In this document: positions 24,904 to 33,442 of the stretch, piece after piece | Position numbering within the stretch: the stretch's first letter is position 1 | Layout: each line of letters starts with the position of its first letter | Source: Streptomyces lomondensis | GTDB taxonomy: Bacteria; Actinomycetota; Actinomycetes; Streptomycetales; Streptomycetaceae | Assembly: GCF_014651035.1 (NCBI RefSeq) | Contig: NZ_BMWC01000001.1 | Location: 372,001-436,000 of the forward strand | Reading direction: 5' to 3' | Length of the DNA stretch: 64,000 bases | The notes under the pieces: model-generated | What the model was told of the DNA's origin: nothing | The model's input: the letters and a program-made list of their open reading frames with translations, nothing else | The model's database searches: none | Made by a program: the position numbers and the translations under genes

Positions 24904-26421
24904 ATGAAGCCGTACGAGCGGTACCGGACACGCAAGTTGCTGCTCGCACTCACGGCGGCGGGCGGCCTGCTGCTCACCGCGTGCGGCGGCGGCGACACCA
25001 GCGACGGCAGCAGCACCGCCGACCGCGAGGACCACAGCTCGGGCTGGCCCGCGCCCGCCGAGAGCCAGGGCACCAGCGAGCGGGAGGACCGCCGGGAGGC
25101 GCCCGACCACCTCTCCACCTTCGCCCTGGACGTCGACACCGCCTCCTACGACTACACCCGGCGCGCCCTCGCCGACGGCCGGCTGCCCGACCCGTCGACG
25201 GTCCGTCCCGAGGAGTTCGTCAACAGCTTCCGCCAGGACTACGAACGCCCCGACGGCGACGGCTTCTCGGTCACCGTCGACGGCGCCCGCACCGACGACG
25301 AGGACTGGTCCCTGGTCCGCGTCGGCCTCGCCACCCGTACCACGGAGCGCACCGGCGAACGCCCGCCCGCCGCCCTGACCTTCGTCCTCGACGTCTCCGG
25401 CTCCATGGCCGAACCGGGCCGCCTGGACCTCGCGAAGGAGTCCCTGTCGGTGATGACGGACCGGCTGCGCGACGACGACTCGGTCGCGCTCGTCACCTTC
25501 AGCGACGAGGCCGAGACCGTCCTGCCCATGACCCGCCTCGACGGCAACCGCGACGAGATCCAGGACGTCATCTCCGATCTGGACACCCAGGACTCCACCA
25601 ACCTCGGCGCCGGTGTCGAGACCGGCTACGAGACCGCCGTCGAGGGCCTGCGCGAGGGCGCCACCAACCGGGTCGTCCTGGTCTCCGACGCCCTCGCCAA
25701 CACCGGCGACACCGACGCGGACACGATCCTGGAGAAGATCTCCGGCGAACGCCGCGAGCACGGCATCACCCTCTTCGGCGTCGGCGTCGGCAGCGACTAC
25801 GGCGACGCACTCATGGAGACCCTCGCCGACAAGGGCGACGGCCACACCGTCTACGTGTCCGACGAGGACGAGGCCCGCAAGGTCTTCTGCGAGGAACTCC
25901 CGCGCCACATCGACCTCACCGCCCGCGACGCCAAGGCCCAGGTCGCCTTCGACCCCCAGACGGTGGAGGAGTACCGGCTGATCGGCTACGACAACCGCCG
26001 CGTCGCCGACGAGGACTTCCGCGACGACCGCGTCGACGGCGGCGAGGTCGGCCCGGGCCACACCGTCACCGCCCTGTACGCCGTCCGCACCGAACCGGGC
26101 GCTGAGGGCCACCTCGCCACCGCCACCGTCCGCTGGCTCGACCCGGACACCCGCGACCCGCACGAGGAGACCGGCGACCTGGAGACCGACGCCTTGCACG
26201 ACTCGGTGCGCAGTGCCCCCAGCCGCTTCCGGCTCACAGCGGTGGCAGGCTACTTCGCAGACGCCCTCCGCTCGGGTGAGGACCGCTACAGCCGCCTGCC
26301 GGGCGCCCCGACCCTCGGCGAGCTCGCCGGCCACGCCCGCGATCTGGCGGACACCACGGAGGACAAGGCAGTACGCGAACTCGCCGAGGCCATCGAGCAG
26401 GCGGACCGCCACCGAGGCTGA
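24904..26421 (+). CDS. VWA-domain lipoprotein (YfbK-like)
   Basis: A 505-residue predicted lipoprotein. KLLLALTAAGGLLLTACGGG holds a signal peptide with a lipobox (LTAC). The mature part has a YfbK-type N-domain (FALDVDTASYDYTRRALADG), then a von Willebrand A domain. The MIDAS motif there is DVSGS (D163, S165, S167), with the later metal-site residues in DTQDSTNLGAGVETG and VLVSDALANTGD. A C-terminal region follows (FRLTAVAGYFADALRSGED). It is anchored on the outer face of the membrane and probably holds a protein partner through a divalent ion. It is 145 bp downstream of the ABC permease and could be its own unit. Confidence 0.9.
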   Translation: MKPYERYRTRKLLLALTAAGGLLLTACGGGDTSDGSSTADREDHSSGWPAPAESQGTSEREDRREAPDHLSTFALDVDTASYDYTRRALADGRLPDPSTVRPEEFVNSFRQDYERPDGDGFSVTVDGARTDDEDWSLVRVGLATRTTERTGERPPAALTFVLDVSGSMAEPGRLDLAKESLSVMTDRLRDDDSVALVTFSDEAETVLPMTRLDGNRDEIQDVISDLDTQDSTNLGAGVETGYETAVEGLREGATNRVVLVSDALANTGDTDADTILEKISGERREHGITLFGVGVGSDYGDALMETLADKGDGHTVYVSDEDEARKVFCEELPRHIDLTARDAKAQVAFDPQTVEEYRLIGYDNRRVADEDFRDDRVDGGEVGPGHTVTALYAVRTEPGAEGHLATATVRWLDPDTRDPHEETGDLETDALHDSVRSAPSRFRLTAVAGYFADALRSGEDRYSRLPGAPTLGELAGHARDLADTTEDKAVRELAEAIEQADRHRG

Positions 26422-26744
26422 GAAGGGTGCCCCGGCCTTTCCTCATGCGGCCCGGTCCAACCGGGTGAACCTGCGCAACCAATTCCCAAGCGCCGTGTTG
26501 ATGAAGCAGTAGAGCATGCGGCGCTACGAGAAAGGAACGCGCAGTGCTCAACCCGACTCCTCAGCCCGGGTCGTCCGCTGCTTCGCCCGCGGTCACACGG
26601 GCTTCTTGGCGCAGCCGTTCTCGTCTGTGAGTCGTGGGTTCCCTACGCCTCTCCCAGCCTTCCGGCTGTGGCATGGCCGGCCTTGGATGTCGATCTCGTT
26701 CCAAGGTCGGCTTTCCGGATTCTTCGAGCAGGAAGACAACGACA
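26422..26744. other. Gap before the chaplin; one tiny ORF candidate
   Basis: This 323-bp stretch holds no convincing gene. A GTG-started 28-residue ORF (26544-26630), beginning MLNPTPQPGSSAASP, has AAAGGAA upstream. It could be a leader peptide or a remnant. Confidence 0.3.
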
Positions 26745-27596
26745 TTGCGACAGACCCTGAGCAGGGCAGTGTTCGCGGCGGCCGCCGCCACGGGCATTCT
26801 GTCCCTGTCCGGTAGCCCCGTCCTCGCTGACACGCAAGCGGCTGCAGCCACCAAGGACTCTCCCGATCTGCTGTCCGACAACACCGTCGCCGTGCCGGTC
26901 GATGTGCCGGTGAACGTGTGCGGCAACGCCCTGGACGCGGTCGCGGCGATCAGCCGCGCGTACGGCAACTCCTGCGGCGACGGCGACTCGCACGGGACGC
27001 ACGACCGGTCGACCAAGCACGCGTACGGGACGCACGACCGGACTGCCAAGCACGCGTACGGGACGCACGACCGGACTGCCAGCCCCTCGTCCGGTAGCGC
27101 TGGCCACGCTGACACGCACGCGGCTGGAGCCGGCAAGGACTCTCCCGATGTGCTGTCCGACAACACCGTGGTCATGCCGGTCCGGGTCCCGGTGAACGTG
27201 TGCGGCAACGGCATCGATGCGGTCGCGGCGATCAGCCGCGCGTACGGCAACGTCTGCGGCGACGGCGACTCGTACGGGACGGACGACCGGTCGACCAAGC
27301 CCTCGTACGGCGACTCCGGCTACGGCGTCGAGGACGACACGCCTGCGTCGCCCGGTGGGAAGAAGACGCCGCCGCCCGCCGACGACCACGCGACTCCTCC
27401 GCCCGTCAGCAGGCACACCCCGCCTCCCACGCGGAGCAGCGAGACGCCGCCTCCGGTCGGCAAGGCGCGGGAGGAGGCACCCCAGCTGGCCGAGACCGGC
27501 AGTGAGGGCCTGCTGGCTGCCTCGGCCGCCAGTGCCGCACTGATCGCGGGCGGGGTGTTGATGCACCGCCGCGGCCGCGCCACCTCCTCCAGGTAG
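26745..27596 (+). CDS. Long chaplin with two chaplin domains and sortase signal (ChpA/B/C type)
   Basis: A 283-residue surface protein. I chose the TTG at 26745 because AGGAAG is nine bases upstream and a signal peptide then begins at residue 1 (MRQTLSRAVFAAAAATGILS...VLA). Chaplin domain 1 (about 38-77) has SPDLLSDNTVAVPVDVPVNV-CGN and AYGNSC, with Cys59 and Cys77. Domain 2 (about 132-171) has SPDVLSDNTVVMPVRVPVNV-CGN and AYGNVC. Between them is a Gly-Thr-His-Asp-Arg repeat linker. A Pro/Thr-rich region leads to LAETG at 248-252, a membrane helix and a basic tail (HRRGR), so sortase anchors it to the wall. Long chaplins display amyloid-forming domains on aerial hyphae. Both domains are unusually charged for chaplins (SRAYGN). 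Confidence 0.9.
   Translation: MRQTLSRAVFAAAAATGILSLSGSPVLADTQAAAATKDSPDLLSDNTVAVPVDVPVNVCGNALDAVAAISRAYGNSCGDGDSHGTHDRSTKHAYGTHDRTAKHAYGTHDRTASPSSGSAGHADTHAAGAGKDSPDVLSDNTVVMPVRVPVNVCGNGIDAVAAISRAYGNVCGDGDSYGTDDRSTKPSYGDSGYGVEDDTPASPGGKKTPPPADDHATPPPVSRHTPPPTRSSETPPPVGKAREEAPQLAETGSEGLLAASAASAALIAGGVLMHRRGRATSSR
26994..27083 (+). repeat. 33-bp tandem repeat in the chaplin linker
   Basis: Units start at 26994, 27027 and 27060 (the last partial) and encode GTHDRSTKHAY, GTHDRTAKHAY and GTHDRTA. They are His-rich and in frame. Confidence 0.85.
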
Positions 27597-27649
27597 CCGT
27601 TCCCTGGTGCCGGATGCGACCCGCCCGGCACCACACCGGCCCAGTGGCA

Positions 27650-27692
27650 GACGGGCGGGCCGCTGACGACTCTGGCCAGCGGTCCGCCCGTC
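27650..27692. terminator. Bidirectional terminator after the chaplin gene
   Basis: GACGGGCGGGCCGCTG (27650-27665) pairs with CAGCGGTCCGCCCGTC (27677-27692), 16 bp with a single G-U pair. It lies between the chaplin and the convergent flavoprotein gene. Confidence 0.75.
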
Positions 27693-27722
27693 CGCGATCC
27701 GAGGCGGTCGCGCGCTTCTCCG

Positions 27723-28994
27723 TCAGCGGCGTACCGGTGCCGGCGAGTCGTTCCGGCTGCTGCCCACCGGTGCGGGGACCGTCCCGCGCGCCGGGGGCGT
27801 CCCGAGTCGTCGTCGTACCCCTCGGACGAGTGTCGCCGCCGTGAAGCCGGCGCCCTGGACGAAGCGCATGGCCGGGCCGAAGCCGGAGGCGGTCACCAGG
27901 CCCGCGAGGAACAGGCCGGGGTGGGAGGACTCGAAGGTCCGCCCGACCGCAGGGGAGCCGTCGGGCAGGGTCGTCAGCGTCCCGCGCAGCTCGGAGGAGA
28001 GCAGCCGCATCCGGTCGCAGCGCGCCCGGAACCCCGTGGCGGCGATGACGTGCTCGGTCTCCAGGGCGCGCAGGGCGCCCTCGCGGCTCACCGTGTCCAG
28101 CCGCACTCCGCCCGGCACCGCACAGGCCGCGGCTACCTCGTGCCCCGGCAGCAGCTCCACCACGCCCTCCACCCGGTCCCGTACCCACCACGCGCCCGCC
28201 GGCCCCAGCGCCGTGGTCGCGATGCGTGCCCGGGACGGCTCCGGCAGACGCCGGAAAAGGCCGGGGCGCTCGGAGTAGAACCAGTTCCGCCAGCCGGGAC
28301 CGAGGCCGCTGTGCGGGGAGCGAACCGACTGCCACCAGGGGCGCTCCCACGGCGGCGGCACATCGTTCCACCGCAGCCGCTCCGCCCGCGCCAGCACCCG
28401 TACGCGCGTGCCCTGCTCGGCGAGCAGCGCCGCGGTCTCCAGGGCCGCCTGGCCGCCGCCGATGACCGTGACGTCCTTGCCGCGGAAGCAGTCGAGGTCG
28501 CTGTGGTGGCTGCTGTGCGTCACCAGCGCGGGGTGCAGTCCCCGCAGTGCCGGCGGTACCTCCACGAACGGCATCACGCCGACGGCCAGTGCCACCGTCC
28601 GCGCGTGCAGCTCCTCCCCGTCCTCGGTGACCGCCGTGAAGCCACCGGGGCCGGGTGCCACGTGGGCCACCGTGCGCTCGTCCACCTCCGGCACGGCATG
28701 GCGCGCGAACCACAGGCCGTACGCCGCGAACGCCTCGACCGGAATCGGCTCCGCGTGACGTGCCGTCAGCCCCTGCTCGGCACAGTATGCGTCCAGGCGC
28801 CACCGCCCGGCAGGATCGGAGAGGTTGGATGCCCACGGCTCCGACTTCAGGAACATCCCGCGGGGCATGTTGTCCCGCCAGGACGCCATGGGCCGGCCGA
28901 ACACGCGCAGGTTCAGCCCGGCGGCCGCGGCGTGGGACGCGATCGACAGACCGTACGGTCCGGCGCCCACCACCAGAAGGTCGTACATCATCAC
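27723..28994 (-). CDS. FAD-dependent NAD(P)-binding monooxygenase-like oxidoreductase
   Basis: A 423-residue flavoprotein. The N-terminal FAD loop is DLLVVGAGPYGLSIASHAAA, the NADPH loop is VTVIGGGQAALETAALLAEQ, and an ATG motif follows in HVIAATGFRA. The PMASWRDNMPRGMFLKSEPW stretch resembles N-hydroxylating or Baeyer-Villiger-like monooxygenases. It starts at GTG/ATG/ATG codons that overlap the stop of the ATP-grasp gene, so the pair is translationally coupled. Together they look like a ligase plus oxygenase acting on one amino-acid-like metabolite. Product unknown. Confidence 0.85.
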   Translation of the reverse strand: MMMYDLLVVGAGPYGLSIASHAAAAGLNLRVFGRPMASWRDNMPRGMFLKSEPWASNLSDPAGRWRLDAYCAEQGLTARHAEPIPVEAFAAYGLWFARHAVPEVDERTVAHVAPGPGGFTAVTEDGEELHARTVALAVGVMPFVEVPPALRGLHPALVTHSSHHSDLDCFRGKDVTVIGGGQAALETAALLAEQGTRVRVLARAERLRWNDVPPPWERPWWQSVRSPHSGLGPGWRNWFYSERPGLFRRLPEPSRARIATTALGPAGAWWVRDRVEGVVELLPGHEVAAACAVPGGVRLDTVSREGALRALETEHVIAATGFRARCDRMRLLSSELRGTLTTLPDGSPAVGRTFESSHPGLFLAGLVTASGFGPAMRFVQGAGFTAATLVRGVRRRLGTPPARGTVPAPVGSSRNDSPAPVRR

Positions 28995-30250
28995 ATGCTC
29001 GCTTTCTCATTGTCGGTCAGGGAGGGCGAGGCCGAGGCCGCCCGGGGGATCAGCCGTGGCGCCGGTGCCGTCGCCGTCGCACCCAGCCGCTCCCGCAGCC
29101 GACGGGAGACATGACGGCACCACAGGGCCCACATGGCCCATCCAGGAACGCGGTCGTCCCGGGCGTACCAGGCCAGTTCGCGCCCGCCCGGCGCCGCTCG
29201 CAGCGCGGCGAGCGGGGCGTAGTTCTCCACCACGAACGCCCGCCCGACCACCGGAACCCCGTCCGGCAGTGGACGGCCCGTCAGGTCCAGGTGCAAGGCG
29301 CGTACGACGTCCAGTCCCGCGCTGTTCGCGAAGAGCCGGAACTGGGCGCCGGGGCGCGGGTTGAAGTCGAGCAGGTGATAGCGGCCCGTCGTGCCGCAGC
29401 GGCGGAAGTCGAGGTCGAAGATGCCGCGGTAGCCGAGTACGCCGATGAGCCGCTCGGCCAGCGCGTGCACCTGAGCGTTGGGCGTCCAGCAGCCCACCGC
29501 GGTCGACCCCGCTCCACGCGGCCGGGCCAGCTGCTTGCGGCCCTGCCCGCCCGCGCGCACGGTGCCCGAGTGGTCGGCATAGCCGTGGAAGAACCAGTCA
29601 CGGTCCGGTCCCGGTGGCAGGTACGCCTGGAGCAGCAGCCGGCTTCCCGCCTCGTCGGTACGCAGGTACAGCTCCCGGGCCTGCTGTACGGAGCGCACCA
29701 GGACGGTGCTGCGCAGCCCGCTGCCGGCAGGCACCAGCCAGGGCCGGCTCCACTTCCCCACCAGCGGCAGCCCGAGCTGCCGCGCGGCGTCGGCGACCCG
29801 GGCCGGGCTGTCCGGGACGAGAGTCAGCGGGTGCGGGACGCCCGCGGACGCGCACAACGCGGCCAGTTCCGCCTTGTCGGCGACCCGTTCGGGCAGCGTG
29901 CACGGCGACGTCGGCAGCAGGTAGGAGGGGGCGAGATCGTCCCGCATCCGCCCCACGGCGATGGCGCTCGCGTCGTCCATGGGGACCAGGACCGCGGGAC
30001 GCGCGACCCGGTCGGCCACCCGGCGCAGCACGCCGAGGATTTCGTCCGGGGACGCTCCCGGGAGCGGCGGGGGATGCATCTCACGTACGTAACGCGACCG
30101 GTGGACGGGACTTCCCGCCGCATCGGCGACGACATGCACCTCCACTCCCGCCCTGCCGAGCGAACGCACGGCCCCCAGCGTTCCGTGGTGAAAGGGATTC
30201 CGGTCGATCCGCAGTAGTACGGCGGGGACGCGGGTGTCGAGAAGCGACAC
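28991..30250 (-). CDS. ATP-grasp domain protein (carboxylate-amine ligase-like)
   Basis: A 419-residue protein. An N-terminal Rossmann-like lobe (AVLLRIDRNPFHHGTLGAVR) precedes the ATP-grasp lobe. That lobe has LVGKWSRPWLVPAGSG as the ATP-binding Lys loop, LLLQAYLPPGPDRDWFFHGY, and FDLDFRRCG...YHLLDFNPRPGAQF, with the metal-binding Asp/Asn of the family. Such enzymes activate a carboxylate as an acyl-phosphate for ligation to an amine. Coupled to the flavoprotein downstream. A 169-bp gap separates it from the divergent GH26-like gene. Confidence 0.87.
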   Translation of the reverse strand: MSLLDTRVPAVLLRIDRNPFHHGTLGAVRSLGRAGVEVHVVADAAGSPVHRSRYVREMHPPPLPGASPDEILGVLRRVADRVARPAVLVPMDDASAIAVGRMRDDLAPSYLLPTSPCTLPERVADKAELAALCASAGVPHPLTLVPDSPARVADAARQLGLPLVGKWSRPWLVPAGSGLRSTVLVRSVQQARELYLRTDEAGSRLLLQAYLPPGPDRDWFFHGYADHSGTVRAGGQGRKQLARPRGAGSTAVGCWTPNAQVHALAERLIGVLGYRGIFDLDFRRCGTTGRYHLLDFNPRPGAQFRLFANSAGLDVVRALHLDLTGRPLPDGVPVVGRAFVVENYAPLAALRAAPGGRELAWYARDDRVPGWAMWALWCRHVSRRLRERLGATATAPAPRLIPRAASASPSLTDNEKASM

Positions 30251-30350
30251 GAACTCTCTCTTTCTTTTGGGATCGGCTCACCCGCACGGGCGAGCGCGGC
30301 ACTCGAAAGCTCCAGCGGCAATGGCGCCATCGGCTTTTCTGTGACTGACT

Positions 30351-30368
30351 TCATATGACAGCTCGTCA
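30351..30368 (+). promoter_or_regulatory. Shared motif TCATATGA-N3-CTCGTCA upstream of GH26-like gene
   Basis: The motif is 52 bp before the GH26-like start, and the same motif with identical spacing occurs at 41217-41234 before another secreted-protein gene. This suggests a common regulator or promoter class in the surface region. Confidence 0.4.
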
Positions 30369-30419
30369 GCAAGGAAAAGTGAGGAACAAGGCGGGCCGAG
30401 AGCGTAGAAAGGAGCAGGC

Positions 30420-31595
30420 ATGGCCCCACAGCACAGGCGGATCCGGGTCCGCTGGCTGGCCGCAGGTGCGGTGGCGGTCGCCGCTTCCGCCGCCCTGGCG
30501 TCCGGTCCCCCGGCGGCGGTGGTGCGACCCGACGACCCCCGCCCTCCGGCGCCGGCCCCGACGGCCGGCCCAGCACCGGGCAAGGAGGTCCCGGCCTTCG
30601 GTGCCTTCCTCAAGTCCGATGCCCGTGGCGTGGCCCGTATGCCGTTGTTCAGCCACTGGCTCGGCGGTGCCGAGCTCCGCGTGGGCCACACCTATCTGCC
30701 CGGCCACCACTGGCGGGACATCGAGGGGACCCCCGGCTTCCTCGACGTGTGGGCGCACTGGCGCAACGAGAAGGCCGACCGCATCCTCGTCGTCAACGTC
30801 CCCATGCAGGAGCGCAACGAGGAGGGCCTCTCCGACGACGAGGTCCGGCAGCTGCTGCGGCAGGGCGCGGCCGGGGAGTTCGATCACCACTTCCGGGCCC
30901 TCGCCGAGCGGCTGGTCGAACTGGAGGTGCCTGACACGGTCCTGGTGCTCGGCTGGGAGATGAACGGCACCACGTACACCCATCGCTGCGGGCCGGACCC
31001 GGAGGCCTGGAAGAAGTACTGGAACAGGATCGTCACCACCATGCGTTCGGTGCCGGGCCAGAAATTCCGGTTCGATTTCACGCCGACCCGCGGCCGGGAC
31101 GCCGTTCCCTGGACGATGTGCTATCCGGGGGACGACACGGTCGACATCATCGGCATGGATTCCTACGACCAGCCGAACGGGATGTCGTTCGACGAGCAGG
31201 TGAACGAGCCGTACGGTCTTCAGGCACATGTGGATTTCGCGAAGGCCCACGGCAAACCCATTTCGTACCCGGAATGGGGACTCTTCCGTAACGGTGACAA
31301 TCCCGAGTACATGCGGCGCATGCTCGCGTGGATGGAGGAGCACAGGCCGCTCTACAACACGCTGACCGACTACTGCCCGCACGGTGTGTGGCAGTGCAGG
31401 GACAACCCGAGATCGTCCGACGTCTACCGGTCCGTCCTCTCGAGCCGTACCGAAGAGCCGGCCCCCGTCCCCACGCCGGTGCCGCCCACGCCCACCACAC
31501 CGCCGCTCCCGAAGGACTGCACGCCGCTTGACCTGGGCAGCTGGGTGGAGTACTGGCTCGGTGGGAAGCTCTGCGTCCGTTTCGACTGGTGGTAG
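30420..31595 (+). CDS. Secreted glycoside hydrolase (GH26-like)
   Basis: A 391-residue protein with a signal peptide (RWLAAGAVAVAASAALASGP). A Pro-rich stretch precedes a TIM-barrel hydrolase. LVLGWEMNGTTYTH holds the acid/base Glu within W-E-M-N, and HGKPISYPEWGLFRNG provides the nucleophile Glu near the C-terminus. This spacing is typical of GH26 endo-mannanases and relatives. A Pro/Thr linker leads to a short tail with two Cys (KDCTPLDLGSWVEYWLGGKL-CVRFDWW). It lies next to the exopolysaccharide operon and may trim that polymer; the substrate is inferred only. Confidence 0.85.
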   Translation: MAPQHRRIRVRWLAAGAVAVAASAALASGPPAAVVRPDDPRPPAPAPTAGPAPGKEVPAFGAFLKSDARGVARMPLFSHWLGGAELRVGHTYLPGHHWRDIEGTPGFLDVWAHWRNEKADRILVVNVPMQERNEEGLSDDEVRQLLRQGAAGEFDHHFRALAERLVELEVPDTVLVLGWEMNGTTYTHRCGPDPEAWKKYWNRIVTTMRSVPGQKFRFDFTPTRGRDAVPWTMCYPGDDTVDIIGMDSYDQPNGMSFDEQVNEPYGLQAHVDFAKAHGKPISYPEWGLFRNGDNPEYMRRMLAWMEEHRPLYNTLTDYCPHGVWQCRDNPRSSDVYRSVLSSRTEEPAPVPTPVPPTPTTPPLPKDCTPLDLGSWVEYWLGGKLCVRFDWW

Positions 31596-31642
31596 CGCGT
31601 CCTCGGTGCCGAATGCGGTCGGGTCCACCGTCGTCACCGCTG

Positions 31643-32293
31643 TCACCGCGCATCGGCGGCGGCGGTTGGGCCGGGCACCGAGGCGGCCGGGGCAGGGTCG
31701 TCGTCCTCGCCGGCCCTCCTCGGCCGCACCAACAGGGCCAGGCCGCACAGCAGTCCGCCCGCGCTCGCGCCCACCAGAGTGGTCACCGCCGTTGACGCGG
31801 ACGTCGGCTCGGTCGGCTTCACCGCCCGCGAGAACCGCACGAGCCGGACCTGGGTGCTGTCCCTGGCGTCGTCCGCGTGCCGGGTCAGCGCACGCGTGAC
31901 CCCGTTGGCCATGTCAACGGCGAGGTCGGGGCGCGAGGAGGTGGCCGAGACGGCGACCATCGGCGCGTCCGGCGAGGTCGCCGTGCGCACGCTGTGCTGC
32001 AGCGTCCGCACCGGTACGCCCGCCCACACTTGCGCGTCCCCGAGCACCGCGAGCTGCTTGGCGACCCGGCCGTAGGCCTGCGCGAAACCCAGGGCGGAGT
32101 CCGGATTAGGAGATTTCGTCGCCGGTACGGCGATGACGTAGCTGGTGGCCGTGTACGTCGGGGGTGTGAGCACGCCGTACGCGCCGCCGAGCAGGCCCCC
32201 GACGAGGGTGCCGGCCGCGAGCACGGACCAGGACGGCAGCCTCCTGAAACGGGCCAGGGACAGGCGGCGCTGACGGGTCGGAGTGTCGGTCAT
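31643..32293 (-). CDS. Wzz/chain-length-determinant-like membrane protein
   Basis: A 216-residue protein with two membrane helices. SWSVLAAGTLVGGLLGGAYG lies near 20-45 and ASTAVTTLVGASAGGLLCGL near 170-190. An extracytoplasmic loop starts TYTATSYVIAVPATKSPNPD between them. This is the Wzz topology without a kinase domain. It is the last gene of the exopolysaccharide operon; its ATG at 32293 overlaps the glycosyltransferase stop. Confidence 0.82.
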   Translation of the reverse strand: MTDTPTRQRRLSLARFRRLPSWSVLAAGTLVGGLLGGAYGVLTPPTYTATSYVIAVPATKSPNPDSALGFAQAYGRVAKQLAVLGDAQVWAGVPVRTLQHSVRTATSPDAPMVAVSATSSRPDLAVDMANGVTRALTRHADDARDSTQVRLVRFSRAVKPTEPTSASTAVTTLVGASAGGLLCGLALLVRPRRAGEDDDPAPAASVPGPTAAADAR

Positions 32294-33441
32294 GACGGGC
32301 TGGCTCCCAGGGGTGAGACGGGCGAAGACGAACGGGAGACCGCTGCCGCATACACGTCCATGAGGCGCTCTGCGCTGCGGGTGATGCTGTGGCGGTGCGC
32401 GACCTCCGGTGCCGTGCGCGGCCGGGGGCCCATCGCGCGGACCTCGGCGATCGCGCGGGCGTACGCCTCGGGGCCGCCGCGCACGCGCAGGGCGCCGGCG
32501 GCAGCCGGTGGCACGTCCTCGATCGCTGGGCAGGAGGCGTAGAGCACGGGCAGGCCGGAAGCGAGTCCCTCCACGGCCGCCAGGCCGAAGGACTCCTCCG
32601 GGGACGGGGACGCGAGCAGGTCCATCGCGGAGGTGAGCGAGGGCAGGTCGGGGCCGGGGGACCCGTCGGGGACATAGGGGCGTTCGCCGGCGAACAGGAC
32701 GCGGTCGGCCACCCCGGCCTCGTACGCCGTGCGGCGCAGGACGCGCTCCTCGGGGCCGCCGCCCACCAGCAGCAGCCAGTGGTCGTCCGGGAGCCGGGTG
32801 AGCGCGTGGACGAGGATGTCGAACCGCTTGCCCCGTGCGAGACGGCCGACGCCCCCGATGACCCACGCGTCGTCCGGCAGGCCGAGGCGCCGACGGGTGC
32901 GCTCGCGCCGCTCCGGGTCGAAGCGGAAGCGGTCCACGTCGATGCCGTTCGGGACGACCTCGATGCGGGGCGCGGGCACACCCCAGTGCTTCAGGCGTTC
33001 GGCCACCGCCGATGAGACGGCGACCGTCGCCGAACCGAGCCGCTCGCTGGCGAGGTACAGCGCGCGGACCCCGGCCGTCAGCCTGCGGCCCTCCATCTGC
33101 GAGTCGCCCAGGGAGTGTTCGGTGGCGACGACCGCGCGGACTCCGGCGATGCGTGCGGCGAGCCGGCCGTAGACGCAGGCCCGGTACAAGTGCGTGTGCA
33201 CCAGGTCGTAGCCCCCGGCGCGGATCAACCGGACCAGGCGCGGGAGCGCGGCCACGTCGCGGTTGCCGCCCATGCCGAGGTGCACGACGCGGACGCCGTC
33301 GGCGGCGAGGCCCTCGGCGACCGCACCGGGATTGGTGAGCGTCACGACGTCGCAGTCGACGGGCAGGTGGCGCAGCAGCAGGCGCAACTGCTGCTCGGCC
33401 CCGCCGACGCCGAGGCCGGTGATGATGTGCAGAGCTTTCAT
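32290..33441 (-). CDS. Glycosyltransferase family 4
   Basis: A 383-residue GT-B transferase. It starts MKALHIITGLGVGGAEQQLR (nucleotide-sugar Gly loop). The C-terminal half contains GVGRLARGKRFDILVHAL and SPSPEESFGLAAVEGLASGL-PVLYA, with the EX7E motif of GT4. The donor is unknown. Overlaps the Wzz-like gene and follows the deacetylase by one base. Confidence 0.92.
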   Translation of the reverse strand: MKALHIITGLGVGGAEQQLRLLLRHLPVDCDVVTLTNPGAVAEGLAADGVRVVHLGMGGNRDVAALPRLVRLIRAGGYDLVHTHLYRACVYGRLAARIAGVRAVVATEHSLGDSQMEGRRLTAGVRALYLASERLGSATVAVSSAVAERLKHWGVPAPRIEVVPNGIDVDRFRFDPERRERTRRRLGLPDDAWVIGGVGRLARGKRFDILVHALTRLPDDHWLLLVGGGPEERVLRRTAYEAGVADRVLFAGERPYVPDGSPGPDLPSLTSAMDLLASPSPEESFGLAAVEGLASGLPVLYASCPAIEDVPPAAAGALRVRGGPEAYARAIAEVRAMGPRPRTAPEVAHRHSITRSAERLMDVYAAAVSRSSSPVSPLGASPS

Positions 33442-33442
33442 C

